Of a stretch of DNA of 14,093 nt, positions 1-5,798 are shown in pieces. The DNA lies in contig CAYJOG010000024.1 in assembly GCA_964371695.1 (NCBI GenBank), positions 1-14,093 of the forward strand, written 5' to 3'. The translations under genes were made by a program, and so were the position numbers. How positions within the stretch are numbered: position 1 is the stretch's first letter; every line of letters starts with the position of its first letter. The notes beneath the pieces are model-generated. The model was not told where the DNA came from and searched no databases. It saw only the letters and a list, made by a program, of their open reading frames with translations. The stretch comes from CAYJOG01 sp964371695 [NCBI: uncultured bacterium] (lineage in GTDB: Bacteria > CAYJOG01).

Positions 1-45
1 CCTCACCCGGCCTGCGGCCACCCTCTCCCCGTAAAGGGGAGAGGG
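1..45. repeat. GC-rich hairpin repeat element, copy A
   Basis: The element reads CCTCACCCGG, a short spacer, then a perfect 10-bp inverted repeat: CCCTCTCCCC at 21-30, loop GTAAA, GGGGAGAGGG at 36-45. The same CCTCACCCGG plus CCCTCTCCCC hairpin recurs at 2607-2696 in the opposite orientation, and a diverged copy lies at 2752-2798. This form of dispersed intergenic palindrome is common in proteobacterial genomes. The element may begin left of the window. No T-run follows the hairpin on either strand, so a classical intrinsic terminator is not supported. Confidence 0.75.
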
Positions 46-74
46 GAATAAGGTGGTTTTTATATTTCAACTGG

Positions 75-94
75 ATTCCCGCTTTCGCGGGAAT
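75..94. repeat. dRS3-like palindrome
   Basis: A perfect 8-bp inverted repeat: ATTCCCGC (75-82), loop TTTC, GCGGGAAT (87-94). It fits the ATTCCC-N8-GGGAAT pattern of the dRS3 repeats known from Neisseria and resembles the dispersed repeat often mis-translated as LDSRFRGNDG. On the minus strand the loop reads GAAA, a stable GNRA tetraloop. It lies 113 bp beyond the hisF stop codon and could affect the end of the his transcript, but no T-run follows. Confidence 0.7.
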
Positions 95-125
95 GACGGC
101 AGGGGGAGTGGGGCCTTTTCTTTTA

Positions 126-167
126 CCAACCTCCAACCTTCAGCCTCCAGCCTCCAGCCTCCAACTT
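126..167. repeat. Heptamer tandem repeat, six units
   Basis: Six in-phase 7-bp units can be read: CCAACCT, CCAACCT, TCAGCCT, CCAGCCT, CCAGCCT, CCAACTT. All pyrimidine/purine bias is on one strand. It lies between the dRS3-like palindrome and the hisF stop codon. Nothing coding is supported in 1-206; the short open frames there are translations of these repeats. Confidence 0.7.
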
Positions 168-206
168 CCGGATACTGGCGCGAACCAAAGAGGCGGTTGC
201 GATGTT

Positions 207-980
207 TTATTTCGCCGTCGCCGCCGGACGGATGGGCACGCCCCGGCGGTGCAGGTAACGCTTCAGGTCGGGCACGGTGAGTTCGCCGAAATGGAACAGG
301 CTGGCGGCCAGGGCGGCGTCTGCGCCGGTCTCGTGAAACACGTCATAAAAATGCGACCGCGCCCCTGCTCCGCCGCTGGCGATGACGGGGATCTTCAGCT
401 TTTCCGCCACGCGCCGGGTGAGTTCCAGATCAAAACCTTTTTTCACGCCGTCGGTGTCCATGCTGGTGAGCAGGATTTCGCCTGCTCCCAGGCGCTCGCC
501 CTTTTTGGCCCAGGCGATGGCGTCCAGACCCGTGGGAATGCGCCCCCCCGCCACCACCACTTCAAACTTTCCTTTGGGCGTGCGGCGGGCGTCTATGGCC
601 AGCACCACACACTGGCTGCCAAATCGCCGGGCGCACTGGCCAATCAGGTCAGGATTTTTCACCGCTGCTGAGTTCACGCCCACTTTGTCTGCCCCGCACA
701 ACAGCATGTGCCGCATGTCTTCTTCGGTGCGGATGCCCCCGCCCACGGTGAAAGGAATGCTGAGTTGTTCGGCGGCGCTTTTCACGATGTGGCTCATGGT
801 GTCGCGGCCATCGCTGGTGGCGGTGATGTCCAGGAACACCAGTTCATCGGCCCCCTGCTGGTCATATGCCTTGGCCAGGGCCACGGGATCGCCCGCGTCC
901 CGCAGGTTCACAAAGTTCACGCCCTTCACCACGCGCCCGCCGGTCACGTCGAGGCAGGGAATAATCCGCCGGGCCAGCAT
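207..980 (-). CDS. hisF: Imidazole glycerol phosphate synthase, cyclase subunit HisF
   Basis: HisF is the (beta/alpha)8-barrel cyclase half of imidazole-glycerol-phosphate synthase. It uses ammonia from HisH to convert PRFAR into IGP and AICAR in cytoplasmic histidine synthesis. The 257-residue protein has the usual length. It begins [12 protein letters not shown] and carries both catalytic aspartates, D11 (CLDVTGG) and D130 (VLAID). Ammonia-gate residues are also present: R5, E46, K99 and a Glu near 168. Phosphate-binding loops GGGIR (about 80-84) and ASGGAG (about 201-206) are intact. I chose the ATG at 980 because it gives the conserved N-terminus; a longer frame runs upstream inside hisA. 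The start shares one base with the hisA stop (TGATG), indicating translational coupling. It is the last gene of vapB-hisH-hisA-hisF; no hisI or hisE follows before repeats begin at 167. I am very sure of the family. Confidence 0.97.
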   Translation of the reverse strand: MLARRIIPCLDVTGGRVVKGVNFVNLRDAGDPVALAKAYDQQGADELVFLDITATSDGRDTMSHIVKSAAEQLSIPFTVGGGIRTEEDMRHMLLCGADKVGVNSAAVKNPDLIGQCARRFGSQCVVLAIDARRTPKGKFEVVVAGGRIPTGLDAIAWAKKGERLGAGEILLTSMDTDGVKKGFDLELTRRVAEKLKIPVIASGGAGARSHFYDVFHETGADAALAASLFHFGELTVPDLKRYLHRRGVPIRPAATAK

Positions 981-1699
981 CAGCCGCGCACCAGTTCCGC
1001 CGGGTCGATTTTGCCTTCGTAAAGCGCCATGCCCGCGATGGCCCCGGTGATGCGCGGGTGCTGTTTTTTGAGCGCCCACAACTGCGCGGCGCTGGCCACG
1101 CCACCGCTGGCAATCACGTTCACCACATCAAGCGCGGCGATTTCCCCCAGGCGGTCAATGTTCGGGCCGCTCAACATGCCGTCCCGCGAAATATCGGTGT
1201 AAATCACGGTTTCCACGCCCATGGCGGCCAGTTCCTGCACAAAGTCCAGGTCTCGTTTGCCGCTGCCGCTCACCCAGCCGTGGCCCGACACCTCGCCATC
1301 GCGGGCATCCACCCCCACCGCCACGCGGGTGCCGTGGGCCGACACCATCTCCCGCAGCAGCGCCGGGTTTTCCAGCGCCACCGTGCCCACCACGCAGCGC
1401 CACGCCCCGGCGGCCAGACAATTTTCCAGCGCCTGCAACGAGCGGATACCCCCGCCCACCTGCACCTTCATGCCGGTGACCGACACGATTTCCGCCAACT
1501 GGCTCTGGTGAGACTGCTGGCCGCTGAAGGCCCCGTCCAGGTCCACCACGTGCAGGTGTTCAAAACCAAATGAGGCCCAGTGCCTGGCCGCCTCCACAGG
1601 GTTTTCATAAAAGGTTTTGGACCGTGCCGGGTCTCCCTGCACCAGACGCACCGCCTTGCCGCCCCGGATGTCCACCGCCGGAAAAAGAAACGACTTCAT
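980..1699 (-). CDS. hisA: ProFAR isomerase HisA
   Basis: HisA (EC 5.3.1.16) is an Amadori-type aldose-ketose isomerase. It converts ProFAR to PRFAR, the substrate of the HisF/HisH complex encoded on either side. The 239-residue product is full length and begins [19 protein letters not shown]. The two catalytic aspartates are D10 (PAVDIRGG) and D131 (VGVDARDG). Phosphate-binding segments VGGGIRS (81-87) and ASGGV (about 197-201) are present, as is the YTDISRDG segment (167-174) typical of HisA. The ATG at 1699 overlaps the hisH stop as ATGA (4 nt), and the stop shares one base with the hisF start. The three genes should therefore be co-transcribed and translationally coupled. The frame extends further upstream inside hisH, but that part matches nothing. 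No oddities were seen. Confidence 0.97.
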   Translation of the reverse strand: MKSFLFPAVDIRGGKAVRLVQGDPARSKTFYENPVEAARHWASFGFEHLHVVDLDGAFSGQQSHQSQLAEIVSVTGMKVQVGGGIRSLQALENCLAAGAWRCVVGTVALENPALLREMVSAHGTRVAVGVDARDGEVSGHGWVSGSGKRDLDFVQELAAMGVETVIYTDISRDGMLSGPNIDRLGEIAALDVVNVIASGGVASAAQLWALKKQHPRITGAIAGMALYEGKIDPAELVRG

Positions 1700-2304
1700 G
1701 CCTGCACCCACTCCACAAAATTTTTCAACATACGGTGCCCAACGGCCTGGCTTTTTTCGGGGTGAAACTGAAACCCCGCCACGTTTCCCCGCGCCAGACC
1801 CGCCACCACCGGCCCGCCATAATCGGTGCTGAGCAATACGTGGGCGGGGTCTTTGGCCACGGCGTGATAACCATGCACAAAATAGACGTAATCGCCGTTG
1901 CGGACGCCCTGAAGAAGACGGTGGGTGTGGTGTTTGTGAATCTGGTTCCAGCCCATGTGGGGTGACTTCACGCCCCCCGGCAGCTTGATCACCTTGCCCG
2001 GCACCAGCCCCAGGCCCTGGTGGCGGCCAAACTCGGTGCTGGTGTCGCAAAGCAGTTGCATCCCCAGGCAGATGCCCAAAAGCGGCGGGCCTTCCAGGGG
2101 CCAGTCCCGCAGGGGGTGCAGCAGTTTCAGTTCGTTCAGCTTGGACATCGCCTCGCCAAAGGCCCCCACGCCGGGCAGCACCACGGCGCGGGCTTTTTTG
2201 AGCAGCGCGGGGTCGTTGTCCAGGCGTGGTTTGCCGCCCAGCTCCTTCAGCACCCGGCACACGTTGGCCAGGTTCCCCATGTGATAGTCCAACACCAGAA
2301 TCAT
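1696..2304 (-). CDS. hisH: Imidazole glycerol phosphate synthase, glutamine amidotransferase subunit HisH
   Basis: HisH is the class I glutamine amidotransferase subunit. It hydrolyses glutamine and channels ammonia into HisF. The 202-residue protein has the usual length. It shows the oxyanion-strand motif PGVGAFG (44-50), the nucleophile C79 in GICLGMQLL, the HMGWN motif (116-120), and the rest of the triad H181 and E183 in FHPEKS. The ATG at 2304 gives the canonical start MILVLDYHMGN. I see no strong Shine-Dalgarno in the 40 bp between it and the vapB stop, so expression may depend on upstream transcription. An in-frame-stopped mini-frame starts at 2315 (ATG CAA CCC GCA TGA). The gene overlaps hisA by 4 nt. 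hisB and other his genes are not adjacent, so the pathway is split in this genome. Confidence 0.96.
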   Translation of the reverse strand: MILVLDYHMGNLANVCRVLKELGGKPRLDNDPALLKKARAVVLPGVGAFGEAMSKLNELKLLHPLRDWPLEGPPLLGICLGMQLLCDTSTEFGRHQGLGLVPGKVIKLPGGVKSPHMGWNQIHKHHTHRLLQGVRNGDYVYFVHGYHAVAKDPAHVLLSTDYGGPVVAGLARGNVAGFQFHPEKSQAVGHRMLKNFVEWVQA

Positions 2305-2344
2305 GCGGGTTGCATGTTACAGGCGAGTGGCTGTTTGGCCAGAG

Positions 2345-2569
2345 TTATTCACCGTGCGTTGCAGGAAAATCCGGTCGTTCTTTCAAAAAGTCTTCCGATG
2401 CCGGTTCACCGTCAAAAAAGCTGTCCCACGCCGCACCGGCGGGGGTGATGAGACGGGCGGCCCCCAGGCAGATGACCTCTACCTTTTTTACGTTCTTTGG
2501 AAACGCCACGGACTTGGGCAACCACACGGCTTGGGTTTTCTTGTGTGTGAACACCGTGGAAATCACCAT
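2345..2569 (-). CDS. vapB: VapB-type antitoxin (AbrB-like fold), no toxin partner seen
   Basis: A 74-residue protein with the plan of VapB antitoxins. The N-terminal AbrB/SpoVT-like swapped-hairpin DNA-binding half has TVFTHKKTQAVWLPK (5-19), matching the family pattern KxFxNGxSQAVRLPK. A hydrophobic strand and LITP follow (40-43), then W48-D-S-F-F and a C-terminal toxin-binding tail with DFLKER (60-65), the equivalent of DFmaER in well-known VapB proteins. The usual Arg of QAVRLP is Trp here (W16). I chose the ATG at 2569 because a purine-rich Shine-Dalgarno (GAGGGGG, about 2573-2579) precedes it; a longer frame to 2602 has no such support. VapB normally neutralises a PIN-domain VapC RNase encoded just downstream. 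Here the next gene, 40 bp on, is hisH, and no VapC frame or remnant is visible on either side. It may be a solitary antitoxin, act in trans, or regulate its own transcript and hisHAF. Confidence 0.8.
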   Translation of the reverse strand: MVISTVFTHKKTQAVWLPKSVAFPKNVKKVEVICLGAARLITPAGAAWDSFFDGEPASEDFLKERPDFPATHGE

Positions 2570-2606
2570 GCTGCCCCCTCTGATTCTAAAAAATGCCCCC
2601 ACCGTC

Positions 2607-2696
2607 CCCTCTCCCCTTTACGGGGAGAGGGTGGCCGACGCAGTAGGGCAGGCGTCCCGCCTGCCTGAGCGCGAAGCGCGAAAGCCGGGTGAGGGG
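2607..2696. repeat. GC-rich hairpin repeat element, copy B (inverted relative to copy A)
   Basis: Read on the minus strand it begins CCCCTCACCCGG (2696-2685) and ends with the 10-bp hairpin CCCTCTCCCC / GGGGAGAGGG (2607-2616 and 2622-2631, loop TTTAC), the layout of copy A. Between these lie two further hairpins: GGCAGGCG-TCC-CGCCTGCC (2647-2665) and GCGC-GAA-GCGC (2669-2679). The short minus-strand frame through it gives the AQAGGTPALL type of repeat-derived peptide, so it is not counted as coding. It lies just upstream of the vapB ribosome-binding site, so a vapB promoter would have to sit in or beyond it. Confidence 0.7.
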
Positions 2697-2751
2697 TTTG
2701 TTCAAAGACAAGAAAATCGCATTTCTCTTTGGCTTTTTTGTTTATATTCTG

Positions 2752-2798
2752 CCCCTCACCCGGCGCTACTCGCCACCCTCCCCCCAAAGAGGGGAGGG
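2752..2798. repeat. GC-rich hairpin repeat element, diverged copy C
   Basis: CCCCTCACCCGG (2752-2763) is followed by the hairpin CCCTCCCC (2776-2783) / GGGGAGGG (2791-2798). The first 12 bases form a perfect inverted repeat with CCGGGTGAGGGG of copy B (2685-2696). The 55-bp T-rich spacer 2697-2751 is noticeably poorer in GC than its surroundings. B and C together make a head-to-head inverted pair, similar in layout to BIME-type paired palindromes. Confidence 0.65.
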
Positions 2799-2893
2799 AA
2801 CGATGTTTCATTGTCTTATAGAAGCCTATTCTGATACTGGCCAAGAAAAAACCATTCAAACCCGCAAACCCGTTCAATCCTCATCAACAAGTC
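2799..2893. other. Intergenic segment without recognisable features
   Basis: No gene with a plausible start, ribosome-binding site or family signature is seen on either strand. The segment is lower in GC than the coding DNA and lies between repeat copy C and the hairpin run that starts near 2894. Confidence 0.5.
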
Positions 2894-3077
2894 AGCCTGT
2901 TTGTAAAGCCCTGCTTTGCCATTAAAGCCTGTTTTAAAAGTCCATCCTGGACTTTTAAAACCCACCGCCAGCGGGGGCAAAGCCCCCTTGGCGTGGCGAA
3001 AACCTGCGCTTTTTCAAAGCTCCGGTTTTCGGATGCGGGCATCCATGCCCGCAAGAGCCTGTTTGTAAACAGGCTCT
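2894..3077. repeat. Run of six consecutive hairpins before fliS
   Basis: Six inverted repeats follow one another: AAAGC/GCTTT (2905-2917); a perfect 14-bp stem, GTTTTAAAAGTCCA (2931-2944) with its complement at 2948-2961 and loop TCC; CGCCA..GGGGGC-AAA-GCCCCC..TGGCG (2966-2993); CGAAAACC/GGTTTTCG (2997-3031), which encloses GCTTT/AAAGC; GCGGGCAT-CC-ATGCCCGC (3035-3052); and AGAGCCTGTTT/AAACAGGCTCT (3054-3077). A 14-bp direct repeat, AGCCTGTTTGTAAA, occurs at 2894-2907 and 3056-3069, near the two ends of the run. No stem is followed by a T-run, so simple terminators are unlikely. It could be a composite palindromic repeat or a structured RNA in the fliS-priA leader. Confidence 0.65.
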
Positions 3078-3112
3078 AAGCCAAAACCTGTCACAATGGG
3101 CAGGGCTTGAAC

Positions 3113-3496
3113 ATGGACCCACGGGAAAAGTACGTCGAAATCCAGTCCTCCAGCGCCAGCCCCATGCAGCAGGTGGCCATGATGTATGAAAGCGCGCTGA
3201 AGTTTGTGCAGCGCTGCCGACGCCTGCGCCGCGAAGGCCGTTTTGAAGAAGCCAGCGCCGCCGCCGCCAAGGCCCAGGCCATCCTCTCGGAACTCACCCT
3301 GCACCTCGACCGCCGGGCGGGTGAACTCGCGGACCTGTTCATGGACAACTACACCGCCATTTATGCGCTCATCGCCAAGGGGCAGATTGACCGCGACGAC
3401 GACGCCCTGGCGAGCGCCGAAGACCTGTTGCACGGCCTGCTGGACACCTGGCGCGAGGCCATGAAGGATTTTCGCCGGGATGTGTATGGGGTTTAA
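3113..3496 (+). CDS. fliS: Flagellar export chaperone FliS-like protein
   Basis: FliS binds the C-terminus of newly made flagellin in the cytoplasm, preventing early polymerisation before export. The 127-residue, nearly all-helical product has the FliS pattern: an N-terminal Y-containing segment followed by ASPMQQVAMMYESAL (about 15-29, compare ASPEKLLLMLYDGAI), then helix RFEEASAAAAKAQAILSEL (about 43-61). LDRRAGELADLFMDNYTAIYALI follows at about 65-87, and a C-terminal LLHGLLDTWREAM helix. The ATG at 3113 is chosen because AGGG at 3102-3105 gives a 7-nt spacing; a TTG at 3107 in the same frame would sit too close. The gene stands 18 bp before priA and is probably co-transcribed with it. No fliD, flagellin or other flagellar gene is in the window, which is unusual because fliS commonly follows fliD. 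The assignment rests on pattern similarity and length. Confidence 0.8.
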   Translation: MDPREKYVEIQSSSASPMQQVAMMYESALKFVQRCRRLRREGRFEEASAAAAKAQAILSELTLHLDRRAGELADLFMDNYTAIYALIAKGQIDRDDDALASAEDLLHGLLDTWREAMKDFRRDVYGV

Positions 3497-3514
3497 ACAC
3501 CCACTCCCGCCATA

Positions 3515-5719
3515 ATGCCTGTCATGTCTTCTGGTGTTCTTCAGGCGGTTGCCCTGGGCCGCCGCATTTTTTTTGAAGGCGGCCTGAGTTATACCTTTTC
3601 CGGCCCCGCGCCAGAGGTGGGTTGTTGGGTGGCCGTGCCCCTCAAAAAAGAAACCGTGCCCGCCGTGGTGTGGTCGGTGGACCCTGCCCCGGCAGAAACC
3701 CCGGCCACACCCCTCAAGGCCATCCTTGGCCCCATTGAAGGAGCCGCGCCGCTCACCCACGCCGAGGTGGCGCTGGCAAAATATCTGAGCCACAAATATT
3801 TCACCCCCCTGGGCGTGGTGCTGAAGAACATGACCACGTTCATGGACTTGCGGCTGGTGCATGTGGCCATGCCCGGCCCGGATGTGGCAGCCCACAAGGG
3901 TCTGCACAAACTGTTCACCAAAAACAACTGGACACAGCGACGGGTGAACAACCTGATCGAAAAAGAACACCTGCCGCTGGAGAAGCTGTGCGAGAGTGGC
4001 GTCCTTGTCGCCGCCTGGGCTTTTGCGGGAGAGGACGACGTTGCGCCAGACCAGGACGCCCCCCTCACGCGGGGCAAAAATCCGCCCCTCAACCGTGAGC
4101 AGGCCGCCGCCTATGAGGCCATCTCCCAGACGATGCACACCGGCGAACACGCGGTGTTTCTGCTGGAGGGTGTCACCGGCTCAGGCAAAACAGAGGTGTA
4201 TCTGAAACTGGCCGAGCAGGCGCTGAAGCAGGGGCGCGGCGCGCTGTTGCTGTTTCCTGAAATCGCGCTCACCACCCAGATGATTGGCCGCCTCAGCGCC
4301 CGCTTTGGCGAGCGGCTGGTGGCTTTTCACAGCCAGCAGACCCCCCGCCAGCGGGCGCGCAGTCAGGCCCAGGTGGCGGCCCGGCCCCAGAGTGTGGTCA
4401 TCGGCCCCCGCAGTGCGTTGTTTGTGCGGCCCTTTTCACCCGCCGTGGTGGTGGTGGATGAAGAACACGACGGCAGCTACAAGCAGGATCAGGACCCCCG
4501 TTATCTCGCCACCGACGTGGCCACCTTTTTGTGCAGACACGCGGGCATTCCCCTGGTGCTGGGCAGCGCCACGCCACGCATCGAGTCACGCTGGATGGCG
4601 GAGAAGGGGATGATTCGCCACCTGCGGCTGCACGTGCGCCACGGTGGGGCCAAACTGCCAAAAATCCGCCTCATCAACATGCGCGACGCCCACCAGCGGG
4701 GCCAGCGCGGCAGCATCACCCCCGAACTGAAAGAAGAAATCCAGAACACCCTGCACCTCAAAAAACAGACCCTGATTTTTTTGAACCGCCGGGGTTATCA
4801 CACCGTGGTGCTGTGCAAGAACTGCAACACGCTTTTTACCTGCCCCCATTGTTCGGTGGCCCTCACGGTGCATCAGCCCAAGGATCAACCCCCGCGCCTG
4901 AAGTGCCATTACTGCGGTCAGGACGAACCCATGCCCCAGCATTGCCACGCATGCTTCAGCCCCAACCTGTCGCGCACCGGCGTGGGCACCCAGCGGGCCG
5001 AAGAAGAAGTCGAGGCCATGTTCGACACCGCCACCGTGGCCCGCGTAGACCGCGACGCAGTCACCCCCACCGCCCTGGAGCACCTGTTCGCACGGGTTCA
5101 CGCCGGGGAGGTGGACATTCTGGTGGGCACACAGATGCTGGCGAAGGGGCTGGATTTTGAGCACCTGCATCTGGTGGGTGTGCTGGACGCCGACCGCTCC
5201 ATGCACCTGCCGGACTTCCGCGCCACCGAGCGCACGTTCCAGCATCTGGTGCAGGTCTCTGGCCGCAGCGGCCGGCGGCAGGACCGGGGCCTGGTGCTGA
5301 TTCAGACGCTGGTGCCCGAACACCCCCTCTTCAAGGCGGCCCAGACCCACGACTACGACGGGTTTTACCGTTATGAAATCCAGCAGCGTGAAAAACACCA
5401 TTACCCGCCTTTCAGCCATCTCATCAAGATCATGATCATCCACAGCCAGCAGATCCGCGTGGTGCAACTGAGCCTGGGGCTGAAAACACAACTGGAAAAA
5501 TTGCAGGAAAAATTCAAGCAGAAGGGCCACGCCTTTTGGGTGCAAGGCCCCACCGCCGCGCCGTTGTCGAAACTCAAAGACGACTACCGCTGGCAACTGA
5601 GCATACGGGCCAGGGATTTTGGTGTCTGTCACCGGGCGGTGGCGCTGGCGCTCAAAACCGTGCCCGACAAACAGCGCCCGCTGATTCGCGTGGACGTGGA
5701 GCCGCAGGACTGGTTGTAA
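3515..5719 (+). CDS. priA: Primosomal protein N', replication restart helicase PriA
   Basis: PriA is the superfamily 2 3'-to-5' DNA helicase that recognises collapsed forks and starts primosome assembly for replication restart. The 734-residue protein is about the family's normal length. In order: the N-terminal 3'-DNA-binding region (about 1-110), a winged-helix-like linker, and the helicase with Walker A GVTGSGKT (219-226), Walker B DEEH (315-318) and motif III GSATPR (350-355). A zinc-binding insertion follows with four CxxC pairs (C434/437, C443/446, C464/467, C477/480). Then come motif V VGTQMLAKGLDF (537-548), motif VI QVSGRSGR (580-587), and a C-terminal domain ending EPQDWL. All key residues are present, so it should be active. 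The ATG at 3515 has no clear Shine-Dalgarno, and the ATG at 3524 is an equally possible start. It follows fliS by 18 bp. Confidence 0.97.
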   Translation: MPVMSSGVLQAVALGRRIFFEGGLSYTFSGPAPEVGCWVAVPLKKETVPAVVWSVDPAPAETPATPLKAILGPIEGAAPLTHAEVALAKYLSHKYFTPLGVVLKNMTTFMDLRLVHVAMPGPDVAAHKGLHKLFTKNNWTQRRVNNLIEKEHLPLEKLCESGVLVAAWAFAGEDDVAPDQDAPLTRGKNPPLNREQAAAYEAISQTMHTGEHAVFLLEGVTGSGKTEVYLKLAEQALKQGRGALLLFPEIALTTQMIGRLSARFGERLVAFHSQQTPRQRARSQAQVAARPQSVVIGPRSALFVRPFSPAVVVVDEEHDGSYKQDQDPRYLATDVATFLCRHAGIPLVLGSATPRIESRWMAEKGMIRHLRLHVRHGGAKLPKIRLINMRDAHQRGQRGSITPELKEEIQNTLHLKKQTLIFLNRRGYHTVVLCKNCNTLFTCPHCSVALTVHQPKDQPPRLKCHYCGQDEPMPQHCHACFSPNLSRTGVGTQRAEEEVEAMFDTATVARVDRDAVTPTALEHLFARVHAGEVDILVGTQMLAKGLDFEHLHLVGVLDADRSMHLPDFRATERTFQHLVQVSGRSGRRQDRGLVLIQTLVPEHPLFKAAQTHDYDGFYRYEIQQREKHHYPPFSHLIKIMIIHSQQIRVVQLSLGLKTQLEKLQEKFKQKGHAFWVQGPTAAPLSKLKDDYRWQLSIRARDFGVCHRAVALALKTVPDKQRPLIRVDVEPQDWL

Positions 5720-5762
5720 AACCTACCTGTCCCTCCTTTTTTTCCTGTTCTCTGGCCCCTTA

Positions 5763-5790
5763 TTGGCACGAAAAAACAAACTGCTAAACT
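5763..5790 (+). promoter_or_regulatory. Possible sigma70-type promoter for def
   Basis: TTGGCA at 5763-5768 (5 of 6 matches to TTGACA) is followed after 16 bp by TAAACT at 5785-5790 (4 of 6 matches to TATAAT). A start about 7 nt beyond the -10 box would fall at about 5797, almost on the def ATG at 5799. That agrees with the absence of a Shine-Dalgarno before def and points to a leaderless or near-leaderless transcript. This is inference from sequence only. Confidence 0.35.
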
Positions 5791-5798
5791 CTGCCCCC

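Noticed and set aside
75-94. Intrinsic terminator for the his operon
   Set aside because: The hairpin is strong, but the sequence after it on the minus strand has no T-run.
126-167. CRISPR array
   Set aside because: The units are 7 bp and directly adjacent, with no spacers and no cas genes in the window.
93-671. Plus-strand frame running from the repeats into the hisF complement (192 codons)
   Set aside because: The first part translates the tandem repeat and the rest is antisense to hisF.
2305-2344. vapC remnant between vapB and hisH
   Set aside because: Only 40 bp are available, and no frame shows PIN-domain start residues.
2563-2877. Short minus-strand frame through the repeat pair upstream of vapB
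   Set aside because: Its translation consists of peptides generated by the palindromic repeats (the AQAGGTPALL type) and it overlaps the better supported vapB start.
3014-4150. Long open frame on the minus strand opposite fliS and the start of priA (378 codons)
   Set aside because: It is antisense to genes with clear family motifs, has His/Gly/Val-rich composition typical of GC-rich shadow frames, and has no recognisable domain or ribosome-binding site.
4586-5632. Long minus-strand frame opposite priA (348 codons)
   Set aside because: It lies wholly inside the PriA helicase and zinc-binding region and its translation matches no family. Third-position GC bias explains its length.
5720-5762. 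Terminator after priA
   Set aside because: There is a run of seven T at about 5737-5745, but no stem precedes it.
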